A stretch of DNA of 64,000 nt, from NCBI GenBank assembly GCA_963786225.1, contig CAWAYQ010000025.1, positions 57,509-121,508 of the forward strand. Direction: 5' to 3'. This DNA is from Flaviflagellibacter sp963786225. GTDB taxonomy: Bacteria; Pseudomonadota; Alphaproteobacteria; Rhizobiales; Methylopilaceae. The position numbers and the translations under genes were made by a program. This document shows, piece after piece, positions 54,082 to 63,847 of this stretch (its first letter is position 1; each line of letters starts with the position of its first letter). Below the pieces are notes generated by a model. It searched no databases. It saw only the letters and a list, made by a program, of their open reading frames with translations, and was not told where the DNA came from.

Positions 54082-55209
54082 ATGGGTAAGGTTGGCGTTT
54101 CCATCAACGGGCGCTTCATCGAGGCGTCGACCGGCGACACGCTGGTCGACGCCGCAATGAGCGCGAGAATCCTGATCCCGCATGATTGCTGCTCCGGCCA
54201 GTGCAGCACATGCCGGGTGAGGGTGGAGTCCGGCACGATCGACGATCGCGGCAGCCGCCAGGGCAACACCGTGCTCGCGTGTCAGGCGCGCGTCACGGGA
54301 GCGGCTGCCATCACGTTCGATGAAATACCGGCGATGAGCCGCCGCCCCGGTGTCGTGACATCGGTGACCCCGGTCTCGTCGGATGTCGTCGAAATCCTGG
54401 TCACTCTCAATTCGCCGTTCCGGTATCTGCCGGGGCAGTATGTCAACCTGACCTTTCCCGGTTGCCCGCCTCGCGATTATAGCCCCGCTCCACGGCTGGA
54501 CGGCACGACCAGCGAGACCGAGTTGGCCTTTCAGATCAGGAGATATCCCGGCGGCGCGGTGTCGTCCGCGATTGGCGCTTCGATCGTGCCGGGGAGCAGG
54601 GTACGGGTTGCGGGCCCCTTTGGTTCGGCGTTTTTTCGCGAGCCTCGGAAAAACATCCACCTCATCGCGGGCGGAACGGGATGGGCACCGATCTGGTCCA
54701 TTGCGCGGTCGGCTCTTAATCGGGGCCATTCGGAACGAATGACGATCCTTGTCGGAGCGACAAGTCCCAGCGCGCTGTATATGCGAGCTTCGTTTGACTG
54801 GCTCGCCGGCCAGCGCTTCTCTCGGCTGATCGCCACCTGCGATGAGGGCGCGGTCGGGGATTTGCGAGCCGGCCGTCCGACGGACTTTCTCCCGGCCCTC
54901 AGCCCGGATGATGACGTCTACGTGGCCGGCGCTCCGGGATTGGTGGATGCGGTCGCCTCGAAAGCGGCCGATGCGCAGGCCCGGTGTTTCAGCGATCCAT
55001 TCCTGCCGGGCATTCACATGCGCTCGCTGGCGGATCGCGTCATCGACGCTGTCCGCGTCCGCGGGCCTGTGTCCGGTAACGTGCTATCGCCTATCCCGCA
55101 TCCGATCGCAGACGGGGAGCAGCCGCAGGTTCGCGGGGTGCGCGCCGGTGCTCCGGGACTGCTTGCTACGGCGCGTGCCCTGCTAGGCCGCCGAACTGGT
55201 GGGATATGA
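54082..55209 (+). CDS. [2Fe-2S] ferredoxin-FAD/NAD(P)H reductase fusion
   Basis: 375 residues. The N-terminal plant-type ferredoxin has CCSGQCSTCRV plus a later CQ, giving C-x4-C-x2-C-x~30-C. An FAD-binding barrel (RYLPGQYVNLTFPGC, RDYSPAP) and NAD(P) domain (LIAGGTGWAPIWSIA) follow. This is the electron-transfer component layout of BenC/MmoC-type reductases. The ~60-residue tail after the NAD domain is unusual. It probably feeds electrons to the upstream b561 protein. It overlaps the sensor gene on the other strand by 27 bases. Confidence 0.88.
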   Translation: MGKVGVSINGRFIEASTGDTLVDAAMSARILIPHDCCSGQCSTCRVRVESGTIDDRGSRQGNTVLACQARVTGAAAITFDEIPAMSRRPGVVTSVTPVSSDVVEILVTLNSPFRYLPGQYVNLTFPGCPPRDYSPAPRLDGTTSETELAFQIRRYPGGAVSSAIGASIVPGSRVRVAGPFGSAFFREPRKNIHLIAGGTGWAPIWSIARSALNRGHSERMTILVGATSPSALYMRASFDWLAGQRFSRLIATCDEGAVGDLRAGRPTDFLPALSPDDDVYVAGAPGLVDAVASKAADAQARCFSDPFLPGIHMRSLADRVIDAVRVRGPVSGNVLSPIPHPIADGEQPQVRGVRAGAPGLLATARALLGRRTGGI

Positions 55210-56886
55210 CAACGATTTGTCCGAGATTTCCCGGAGTAAGGATTTGACGGTCAAGTCGAGCCGGTCTGTTCCGTCGGCGACCTCGCCAACCTTCTCGATC
55301 AGCGCGTTCGATGTCTCCTGAGCCTCGTTGAGGCTGCTCTTGATCCGCGCCAGGCTGACGGCGAGGTTCGTCGTCGACAGCCTGGCTGCCGTTGCGCTTG
55401 CGTGAATGTCGCTCGTTTGCTCGAGGTGCCGGTTCAATGCGCCATGCGACAGACTATCGTCCGCTGCGAATTCGGCATCCGTGGAAGCAAGCGCCTCAAT
55501 GCCCGCGATCGTCTGGCTCAACCTTCCCTCGGTCTGGCGGCAGACGAATACCGCTTCCAGAATCTCTCCCTCCGCCAAAGCGGATTTGCGCTCCAGTTCA
55601 ATCGACACTTCGTTGATCAATTCAAGAGCTTCGCTGACGCTCAGCCCGATGCTCCGCATTTTCCGATCGAAACGGCGGATGGCCGTTTCTACATGCTCCT
55701 GACGCTTCACCGCCGTTTCGGCATTGGCGACATCCAGTTTGAGCCGATCGCGTTCTTCGAGCGAGCGCTGCATCAGCGCCACCGCCCGGGCGATATTGCC
55801 GATCTCGTCCTTGCGGGTGACAGCCGGCAGCGACGATTTCCAGTCGCCCCTGGCCACCGCGCGTACGGCGTTCGTGATTGCCGTCAGCGGCCGCGCGAAC
55901 TGTTGCGATAAAAGGAAGGTGACCGTGGCTAGACAGGCGAGTGCTATCACGGAAACCAGCATCAGCCAGCGGCTCAAGGCCCGGCTTTCGGTTTCCCCGA
56001 CCCGAACCATGCCCGCGCGGAGATCCGCGAGCTCCGATTGTGGAGCTACCGCACAGATTTTGGCCGTCTTGAAGTCGGTGCAGCGAGACCAGTAGCCTCC
56101 ATCGGAGGTCGATGTAAGCCTGCCGCTAACTCCTTGCGGCGCCCCCACACTGCTTGCGACGCCCGCGGTCGAGATCACCTTTTCATCGGAAACGATCAGC
56201 ACTCCGCCGCTTATCTTCGCCAGTTCCTCGAGCGCAAATTCGCGTTCTCGCACAGCCCGATGGGCAACCAGGATCGCAACGATCTCGCCGAAGTCGTCAT
56301 AGACCGGCAACGCCACGAGCAACGCCATCGGGGTCGTGGCGGTCGCGCCAATCGCATGCATGAGGTCATCGTCGATCCGAACAACGCTGTGCAGCAGAGC
56401 GTGCTGGCTGTCCCCTGCCTGCAGGATGTCCGCCTTGATCTCTCTCGCGATGGCATGCCGCCGCAAATACTCGTTCGCCCCGAGTATGTCGGTATCCTCG
56501 CGGGCAGCGCCGAAAACCCGGAGTTCGGGGTCGACGACCAGCGCGTTGTCGAAACCGACATCCCGGCTGAGCTTTCCGACCAATTCCGAGATGGCAACGA
56601 CATTGCGGGATGTGATTGCCCTCATCACGTCATTGCGGTTGGCTATCCTGCGAAGATCGTTGGCCGTGCTCTGGTAAAGATGTTCCATCTGGGAGCGTGC
56701 CAGCAGCGCCGTGCCGTCGAGGGTCTTGATGAGCTGGTTCTCGGAAACGATCCCGAGATCGACGGTCTGGCGGTGCAGCCCCTGGTGCAGCCGCATGACC
56801 GTCAGGCCCACCACCGCTGAGAGGGCGATCGCAGCGGTCACAAGAACCGCCGCAGATATCCGTGTGGCGAACGAGGACAGTATCAT
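55183..56886 (-). CDS. HAMP membrane sensor with degenerate methyl-accepting-like output
   Basis: 567 residues. TM1 (~10-32) and TM2 (~305-328) flank a large periplasmic domain with dCACHE-like features (NALVVDPELRVFGAARE, LMHAIGATATTPMALLVALP). A HAMP domain (ARPLTAITNAVRAVARGDWK) and long coiled coil follow, but the conserved chemoreceptor hairpin tip is not seen. It may therefore signal to a partner rather than to CheA. It starts 6 bases after the PstS-like gene, so they form an operon, divergent from a GGDEF-EAL gene. Confidence 0.8.
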   Translation of the reverse strand: MILSSFATRISAAVLVTAAIALSAVVGLTVMRLHQGLHRQTVDLGIVSENQLIKTLDGTALLARSQMEHLYQSTANDLRRIANRNDVMRAITSRNVVAISELVGKLSRDVGFDNALVVDPELRVFGAAREDTDILGANEYLRRHAIAREIKADILQAGDSQHALLHSVVRIDDDLMHAIGATATTPMALLVALPVYDDFGEIVAILVAHRAVREREFALEELAKISGGVLIVSDEKVISTAGVASSVGAPQGVSGRLTSTSDGGYWSRCTDFKTAKICAVAPQSELADLRAGMVRVGETESRALSRWLMLVSVIALACLATVTFLLSQQFARPLTAITNAVRAVARGDWKSSLPAVTRKDEIGNIARAVALMQRSLEERDRLKLDVANAETAVKRQEHVETAIRRFDRKMRSIGLSVSEALELINEVSIELERKSALAEGEILEAVFVCRQTEGRLSQTIAGIEALASTDAEFAADDSLSHGALNRHLEQTSDIHASATAARLSTTNLAVSLARIKSSLNEAQETSNALIEKVGEVADGTDRLDLTVKSLLREISDKSLSYPTSSAA

Positions 56887-56892
56887 TCGGCG

Positions 56893-57689
56893 TTATTCTC
56901 CTCCGGCCGACAAGGGAACCGCGCCGAACCCGGACATGATGCGCCGCGCGTCCTCGCTCCGGAGGTAGGCAAGGAAGCCCTGCGCCTCGGCGGTCGGGCT
57001 GTCCTTGAAAGCCGCGGCCAGAACGACGGCGCTCGGATACTTGGCCTCGCCGGGATACTGCCCATCAATGCGCAGGACGGTCACCCGACTTTCCAACGCC
57101 CTGGTGAACGGACCGAAGCCGATGCCGCCCGACACCGCCTCAACCGAATCGATTGCTTCCTGTGTGGTCATCGCCAGCTTGGAACGCTCGGTGAGGACGA
57201 GTTCCTTCCAGCCGGGCATCGAACTGGCGAAGCACCAGCAACGTGCTGTCCGCTTCTTCCCTGCGGACGACCTTGATCGCGAGATCGGGGCCTCCGACCT
57301 CCCTCCAGTTCCGGATCGCGCCGCTGAAGATGTCGGCCAGCTGCCGCGCAGTCAGGCCCGTTACTCCGACTTCCTTCTGCACGTAGATCGCCGACGGCAA
57401 CTTTGCGATCGGCACGGCCTTGATACCTCGTTCGATTTCGGTGTCCTTGAGCGGTCTCGCGATGCGGGCGAGCGGCTCCCTTCCCGAGCCAATTGCAGCG
57501 ATGCCACCGCCGGATCCGATGCTGGGAGGTATAGCCACCTACAACGCCGACCTGCCTTGCGTTGAAATCAGCTGCCAGCGAGGTGAGCATGTCTACGCCA
57601 TCACCGGTGCCGACCATATTGAGCGGCGACGCGGAGGCGTAAAAGGGGACGAGAATGGCCGCGATAGCGATAGCACGTGCAATAAGCAT
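56893..57689 (-). pseudogene. PstS-like periplasmic binding protein, two frameshifts
   Basis: Three frames together give one ~264-residue phosphate/molybdate-binding-like protein. The parts are the signal peptide (MLIARAIAIAAILVPFYASA), the conserved IPPSIGSGGGIAAIGSG with VARPLKDTE-like continuation, and the C-terminal SGGIGFGPFTRAL and EARRIMSGFG-type ends. Break 1, near 57540, is one extra base (repair gives GVVVAIPPSIG). Break 2, near 57222, has CAGTTCGATG for CAGTCGATG (repair gives LRQSMPGWKEL). All segments keep family residues, so sequencing error is plausible. It likely supplies the ligand input to the downstream HAMP sensor. Confidence 0.75.
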
Positions 57690-57909
57690 AACGGAAACCC
57701 TTGAGACGCCATTTCTGACCGAAGAGTCGCACTTACATATCAACGTCAGTTTAATCGAAAGTATAATATTCAGAGTCTGATATAAATAATTTCTTAATAC
57801 GATTATCCGTTTGTTATTCATCTTTCAGACACTTCAAATTGCGCCCTCTTTTTAACTATATAGCGCAATTATTGGGTTAGCCTCCCTCGCGTTGAGGTGG
57901 GTCAATTGT

Positions 57910-59829
57910 ATGTTTAGCCGCGATTCAATCCGTTCGATGAGTAGGTCAGCCGCCCTCGGCCTGACTGTTGTGTTGGCGTGCTTGGTCGATGTGCGAGCTG
58001 CCGATAACTCGACCTACACCGTTTCCGCCGAGATCGGTCAGCTCCTCGCCGTCTCGCTGGTCGCCGCCGTAATCGGCCTCGGGCTTTGGCGATCGGGCGT
58101 CTTTCGCCAGACCCGCCGGTCCGCCTGGAAAGATCCTGCGCTCATCGACATCCTGGAAGAGAGCATTGTCGTCTGCTCGGGACTTGAGGTCCTGATGGCA
58201 AACCGCGCTTTCCACGATCTCCTCGGATACGAGCCGGGCACGATTCCCGGAACCATGATCACGGCCTATCTCCCCGACGTCGAGGCCATCGAGCGTCTGA
58301 TCGGGGAGAGCAGCGCCGAGTTCGAAACGGAACTGACCGACCGGTCGATGCAGCCCGTCGCGGTGTTCGCGAGGGCTCGGTCGATCGATCATCAGGGGTC
58401 GCCGGCGCGGCTGCTGGAAATCCGCGACGTGCGCCTCGAACGAGCGGCGAGGGACCGGATCTCGTTCCTCGCGCATCACGACAGTCTGACGAAGCTGCCC
58501 AACCGCGGCGTGCTCACCGTCAAATTGGAGGAGGCGATTGCGAAATCGGCCGCGCGCGGAAGCCGGTGCGGCATCGCCTGGATCGATCTCGATCGTTTCA
58601 AGTTGATCAATGACGTCTTCGGGCACGCCACCGGCGACAAGCTCCTGTGCGCTCTGGCCGAGCGCGTGCGTTTCGAAATGCCCGCCGATGCGGTTATCGG
58701 ACGGATGGGCGGCGACGAGTTCATGGTCCTGCTGGATGAGATCGACGATCCGTCCGAGGCGCGACTGCTGGGGCAGCAATTGCGGCGACTGCTCAACAAG
58801 ACGATTGATGTCGATGGGCTGAAGTTGGATTGCGGCGCCTCGATCGGCACGGCGGTTTATCCCGACGACGGCGCATCGGCCGAAGAGCTGATGCGCAATG
58901 CTGATCTCGCGCTCTACGCCGCCAAGGCCGAGGGACGGGGCCGCTGCCGCCATTTCATTCCCTCGCTGGCCGAGGGGCTCAACCGCCGGTTGGCGCTAGT
59001 CAATGACCTGCGCGACGCGATAGAGCAGCGGCATATCCGGGCGTTCTTCCAGCCCGCGATCCGAAGCTCGGACTACGAGATCGTCGGATTTGAGGCTCTG
59101 GCGCGCTGGCAGCATCCGGAACTGGGCCACATCTCGCCGCCCGAGTTCGTTCGCATCGCCGAGGAAAATGGTCTCGCACCATCACTCGCAGAGCTGATGA
59201 TTAGCACTGCGATTGATGCCGCTATGACGTGGCCTGAACATGTCCGCATCGCCGTCAACATCTCGCCGGTACAGCTCAATCGCGAATTCGTAGAAATGGT
59301 GCGGAGCACACTCCGCGCGCGCAATTTCGATCCCGGCCGGCTCGAGATCGAGGTGACGGAAGACGCCCTCATCCACGATTTCGAGCAGGCGACGCTCGTG
59401 TTCTCCCGGTTGCGGGAATTCGGCGTCCAGGTCGCGATGGATGATTTCGGCGCCGGTTTTACGACACTTGGCAATCTGAAGCGGCTGAACTTCGACAGGG
59501 TGAAGCTCGACCGCAGCATCGTACAGGATGTCGCCGGACATCGGCGCGGGGCGGCGATCGTGCGGTCTTTGTTCGTGCTCGCACGCGAATTGGGGATAGG
59601 CCTCACCGTCGAAGGCGTGGAGACCGCGGCGGAACTCGACCATCTTCGCGCAGAAGGGGATTGCGAGATTCAAGGCTACTTCTTCAGCAAGCCCCAGCCA
59701 CGCGAATACTGGGACGACTTCGCGGCGCGGGTTGACGAGATCCGAAGCAAGCGGACGGTTGAAGAGGTGACCCGGTCCAACGTGATCCCCCATGTCGCCC
59801 CCACGCGCCGCCGAGCGATGCGGGCATAG
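57910..59829 (+). CDS. Membrane PAS-GGDEF-EAL c-di-GMP enzyme
   Basis: 639 residues. An N-terminal leader (LGLTVVLACLVDVRAAD) and a membrane helix (LLAVSLVAAVIGLGLW) precede a PAS domain (FHDLLGYEPGTIPGTM). The GGDEF domain keeps RMGGDEFMVL. The EAL domain keeps FEALARWQHPELGH and DDFGAGFTTLGNL. Both activities may be retained. The ATG at 57910 is chosen, with a weak GAGGTGGG upstream. It is divergent from the PstS-like/HAMP operon across ~220 AT-rich bases. Confidence 0.92.
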   Translation: MFSRDSIRSMSRSAALGLTVVLACLVDVRAADNSTYTVSAEIGQLLAVSLVAAVIGLGLWRSGVFRQTRRSAWKDPALIDILEESIVVCSGLEVLMANRAFHDLLGYEPGTIPGTMITAYLPDVEAIERLIGESSAEFETELTDRSMQPVAVFARARSIDHQGSPARLLEIRDVRLERAARDRISFLAHHDSLTKLPNRGVLTVKLEEAIAKSAARGSRCGIAWIDLDRFKLINDVFGHATGDKLLCALAERVRFEMPADAVIGRMGGDEFMVLLDEIDDPSEARLLGQQLRRLLNKTIDVDGLKLDCGASIGTAVYPDDGASAEELMRNADLALYAAKAEGRGRCRHFIPSLAEGLNRRLALVNDLRDAIEQRHIRAFFQPAIRSSDYEIVGFEALARWQHPELGHISPPEFVRIAEENGLAPSLAELMISTAIDAAMTWPEHVRIAVNISPVQLNREFVEMVRSTLRARNFDPGRLEIEVTEDALIHDFEQATLVFSRLREFGVQVAMDDFGAGFTTLGNLKRLNFDRVKLDRSIVQDVAGHRRGAAIVRSLFVLARELGIGLTVEGVETAAELDHLRAEGDCEIQGYFFSKPQPREYWDDFAARVDEIRSKRTVEEVTRSNVIPHVAPTRRRAMRA

Positions 59830-60312
59830 AGCGTCGGGAGCGCGCTCCCCGGTCTTCGTCTCGAAATACGTCCTCGCCCGCGATCGGGCGCGGTCCCCAG
59901 CCCGGTCGTGTGCCGAAAGGACCAAGATCCCCATTACGGGGTCGCTTCGCCAGCCGAGCATGCCGCGGGCGATGGCGTCGAAATTGCCGCGCGAACCCGG
60001 TCGAGGCCCGAGGCCGAGCGCGCGTGTGAAACGCCCGCGATTTGGATCGGCGCGCAAATCGGGGTCCCTTTCGCTGAATGGCGACAGGCGCGCCTTCGCT
60101 GTTGCTCCGGCGCGGCCAGGGAGCACCGATAAAGCGGCCTATACGCAAGTATAGCCTGATTAATGTCCGTATAATTGCCGAAACGCGTCAGAAGACCGAT
60201 TAATATTCATAATAGACGTTCACTCTCATCTGTATCTTGAGCAAGATAAAAATGATGAGCGATCGGGCGCAACGCGCGCGCTCATCCCAAGGCATCAACC
60301 GCGAGAGACGCC
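59830..60312. other. Intergenic without recognised gene
   Basis: Open frames on both strands are GC-driven and lack starts, ribosome sites or family motifs. The AT-rich part at 60150-60250 probably holds the cupin promoter. Confidence 0.55.
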
Positions 60313-60780
60313 ATGGTGACCGCATACCCATCCATTTGCATCGTCAGCCCGGCCGGATTCGACGCGGGAACGGCACAGACGCCAGGCTCAGTGCGCTTGG
60401 CCGCGGTCGCACCGCAGCTCGGCATCCACTCGGCGTTGTGGGGCGGCTTGTTCGAGGTCAAGCCGGGGGCCCGTACCGGCATCCATCATCACGGAGAGCA
60501 GCAGACGATCGCCTATGTCTTGTCCGGTATCTGCGAGGTCCGCTGGGGCGCGAGGGGCGAATTCGCTGCGCGCGCGAAGGCCGGGGATTTCATCCATGTG
60601 CCCAGCTTCCTGCCGCACATGGAGATCAATCCGTCGGCTTCCGAGTCGTTTCACTGGGTGGTGGTGAGGAGCACCTCGACGCCGATCGTGGTGAACCTGC
60701 CGGACGATACTTGGCCAGAGGCAAGACATATAAGCCGTGACTCGGGTGGGCTGCCAGCCGCCTTCAATCTCGGGAGATAG
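60313..60780 (+). CDS. Small cupin-domain protein
   Basis: 155 residues. The cupin motifs are clear: GARTGIHHHGEQQTIAYVLS (two or three His plus Glu metal ligands) and FIHVPSFLPHMEIN. Single-domain cupins of this kind are metal-binding isomerases, dioxygenases or sensors. No signal peptide. It overlaps the DedA gene end by 17 bases on the opposite strand. Function is not predictable. Confidence 0.87.
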   Translation: MVTAYPSICIVSPAGFDAGTAQTPGSVRLAAVAPQLGIHSALWGGLFEVKPGARTGIHHHGEQQTIAYVLSGICEVRWGARGEFAARAKAGDFIHVPSFLPHMEINPSASESFHWVVVRSTSTPIVVNLPDDTWPEARHISRDSGGLPAAFNLGR

Positions 60781-61441
60781 CGGCACTCGCTCGCTCCTCC
60801 AGTTCCTTCTCGTGGCGTCGAAAGAAGACGAATTCCCGCCGACGGCCAAACCAGGCGGCCACCAGCAGAAACATCACGCTGATGGGGCCCGCGACCAGTT
60901 TGATGTCTTCGCCGAGCACATAGGCGCCGAACCCAAATAAGCACGCCCAACATATGCCTCCGGCTGCATTCATGGCCAGAAAGTGCGGCCAGGGCATGCG
61001 ATTGGCGCCTGCCAGCAGGGCCGCGAAGGTGCGCAGGAAGGCAACAAATCGTCCGAAGAAGACGATCTTTCCGCCGTGCTTGAGAAACAGATACTGGCCG
61101 ACCTTAAGCCGCGCTTCATTGAGGCGTACATATCTCCCGTATCGCACCAGCAGTCGCAGCCCGATCGTTCGACCTATCAGGTAGCCGATATTGTCGCCGA
61201 CCATGGCGGCCGTGGCGGCAACGGTCACCACCGGAAGAATGTCGATCTGATGCGTCGCGCCAGCATATAGAGCGGCAGTCACCAGCGCGGTTTCCCCCGG
61301 CATCGGCACGCCCATGCTTTCGGACATCACGACGGCAAAGAGGACCCAAAGACCGTAGGTTTGGATGGCATCCTGAATCCAGGTGGAAGACAGAAGGTCC
61401 GGCAAGTGATCCTGCAAAAGTGTCGGTTGCACCGTAAGCAC
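60764..61441 (-). CDS. DedA-family membrane protein
   Basis: 225 residues from GTG 61441; the exact start is uncertain (GTG 61432 is also possible). Membrane segments are IQTYGLWVLFAVVMSESMG, DILPVVTVAATAAMVGDNIG, and a GRFVAFLRTFAALLAGANRM block typical of DedA. The MPGETALV motif with Glu is conserved. DedA proteins are proton-coupled flippases for lipid carriers or help maintain membrane charge. It ends inside the cupin gene's last codons. Confidence 0.85.
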   Translation of the reverse strand: MLTVQPTLLQDHLPDLLSSTWIQDAIQTYGLWVLFAVVMSESMGVPMPGETALVTAALYAGATHQIDILPVVTVAATAAMVGDNIGYLIGRTIGLRLLVRYGRYVRLNEARLKVGQYLFLKHGGKIVFFGRFVAFLRTFAALLAGANRMPWPHFLAMNAAGGICWACLFGFGAYVLGEDIKLVAGPISVMFLLVAAWFGRRREFVFFRRHEKELEERASAAISRD

Positions 61442-61709
61442 ACGGGCTAACCCCAGCCTGCTGCCGCCGAGGATAACTGAGAACAGCCGAATCGAGACCG
61501 GGAAAGCTTCGCTTCCAGCACTCCCGAAAACGCATGGAACCAACAGGGACGCCCGCTTTGGCTCAACAGCGGTCGTCCCCGGCCGGCTGCACGACCACCG
61601 CCCAGCTCCGCCGCCCGCAACTTCGGTCGGTTGCCGCTGCCGTTTCTCGGTGGTTGCAACACCTTCGTCATCGACGGTGGCTAGAGAAACTCGCAGTTGA
61701 AACTCAGAA

Positions 61710-61728
61710 CCCCGCCCTTACCGGGCGG
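61710..61728. terminator. Terminator-like hairpin
   Basis: CCCGCCC-TTACC-GGGCGGG followed by CGTTTC, 150-200 bases before kup. No plus-strand gene ends just upstream, so it may end a lost gene. Confidence 0.45.
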
Positions 61729-61845
61729 GCGTTTCAGTATTGGTTAGATCACCCACACCTGCGGATGATTTTCGACAACAACTACCAAGCCTATCTTCGG
61801 TGAAGAGCACTACTGCGTCTCCCGAAGTATTGCTCTCTACCGAAG

Positions 61846-61881
61846 GAAGCCCCGCGGGCCCCTCCCGGCGGGGCTTCTTTT
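61846..61881 (+). terminator. Rho-independent terminator
   Basis: GAAGCCCCGC, 12-base loop, GCGGGGCTTC, then TTTT. A classic stem and U-run just ahead of kup, facing it; the gene it would end is not recognisable. Confidence 0.6.
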
Positions 61882-61930
61882 GGATTGGCCGTAGCTCTCA
61901 AAGCGCAGAAATCGGCAGTGGTGGATCTCG

Positions 61931-63847
61931 TTGGTAGTAATTCCTTCCTCACAAAGAACAGGGAACAGCTTACTCGCCCTGCCGGCGACGGCGACCCTTG
62001 GGGCAGTCGGTATCGTCTATGGCGACATCGGAACCAGCCCGCTCTACGCATTCAGGGAAGCGGTCAAGGCGGCCAGCGCCGGTGGCGACGCCCACGCCTG
62101 AGGCTGTGCTTGGCGCGGTCTCACTGATCGTCTGGTCGTTAATTCTCGTTGTCTCGCTGAAATACGCGATCCTCATTCTGCGCGCCGATAATCACGGTGA
62201 AGGCGGGATCGTGGCGCTTCTCGCGCTGTTGGGCGCGCGTCGCGCAAAGCCGGGAACGTGGCGGCAATTCAATCCTCGTTCTTGGACTGGTGGGCGCGGC
62301 GCTTCTCTATGGCGATGGCGCCATCACGCCGGCAATCTCCGTTCTGAGCGCAGTTGAAGGTCTGAAGCTGGATGCGCCCGCATTGGCTCCTGTCATTCTT
62401 CCGATCACGCTGGCAATTCTGGTCGGACTGTTCGTTGTTCAGCGCCGTGGGACCGGCTTCATCGGCCAGATATTCGGTCCCATCATGCTGGCGTGGTTCA
62501 TCGTTATCGGCATCCTGGGCCTGCGCGGCATCGTGCTGGAGCCAGGGATTCTCGCTGCATTCAATCCGCTCTACGCCCTCGAGTTTCTCGTCCATGCACC
62601 TTCACTGGTCGCTCTCGCGGTCCTTGGCGCCACATTCCTGGCCGTGACCGGCGGTGAAGCTATGTACGCCGACATGGGACACTTTGGCCGCGTGCCGATC
62701 CGATTGGCATGGTTTGGCATCGTCCTGCCGGCACTTTTTCTCAACTATTTCGGACAAGGCGCATTGCTGCTGACCGATCCGCAAGCGCTGGAAAATCCGT
62801 TTTACCGGCTCGGCCCCGACTGGTTTCATTACGGCCTTGTCGCCTTTGCCACGCTTGGCGACCATCGTCGCCTCGCAAGCGATTATTTCCGGCGCGTTCT
62901 CGTTGACCCGGCAGGCGATCCAGCTCGGCTTTCTCCCCCGCCTAACCGTGCGCCACACCGCCAGCCATCAGCGAGGACAGATTTACGTGCCCATTGCGAA
63001 CTGGACATTGGCGATCGCCACGCTGGGGGCGGTGGTGGCGTTTGGATCGTCCGACAATCTGGCTGGCGCCTACGGAATAGCCGTGTCGCTTCTCATGGCG
63101 ATCACGACTCTGCTGGCGGCGCTGGTGGCGATCCAATGGGGCTTCAACCCCGTCCTCGTCATCGCCGTGAACGGTTTCTTCCTGCTCATCGACCTGATCT
63201 ACTTCGCGGCGAATTCGCTGAAGCTTTTGCAGGGAGGATGGTTTCCGCTGCTCATCGCAGCCTCGATCGCTTTCATGATGCTGACTTGGCGTCGCGGTCG
63301 GCTGCTTTCGGAAAAGGCTCTCACGAGCCTGCGCGCAGAGCGAGAAGGAGTTTACCGCCAATCTGCTTGCGCGGCCGCCGGCTCGCCCGCAGGGCACCGC
63401 GGCGTTCCTCACCTCGGCGAGCGGGGTATTCCGCTTACGCTCACCCATCATCTCAAGCACATCTATGCCCTGCACGAACGCGTTCTCCTTGTCGCGGTGC
63501 GCACGGTGGAAGCGCCACGCGTCCCCGAGAATGAACGCGCGAAAATCGAGGATCTCCCGGCGGGCCTCACCCGGGTGGTTTTGCATTACGGCTTCATGGA
63601 AAGTCCTTCGGTTCCGGAGGGCCTCCGCCTTGCTTGCCAACAGGGGCAGCTCAGTTGCGGAGACTTGTCGAAAATCTCGTATTACCTGGGCAGGGAAACG
63701 ATTGTTCCGACCGAGCGCATCGCGGGCATGGGGGTGTGGAGGAAGAGTCTGTACGCATTCATGCAACGCAATGCCGAACGATCGGCCGCATATTTCGGCA
63801 TTCCGGTAGCTCAGGTCGTTGAATTGGGAATCGAAATTGAAATCTAA
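61931..63847 (+). pseudogene. kup: Potassium uptake protein Kup, broken by at least five single-base indels
   Basis: Pieces in all frames join to one ~630-residue KUP-family K+/H+ symporter. They include GIVYGDIGTSPLYAFREAV, ADNHGEGGIVALLALLGAR, LYGDGAITPAISVLSAVEGL, GGEAMYADMGHFG, IANWTLAIATLGAVVAF and THHLKHIYALHERVLLV. Breaks lie near 62092 (extra C), 62261 (extra base in CGGCAATT), 62859 (extra G in CTTGGCG), 63343 (extra base) and 63426 (one base missing in a G run). No frame contains internal stops or lost motifs away from these points. The first ~20 codons and start are unclear (possible TTG at 61931). Confidence 0.82.
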
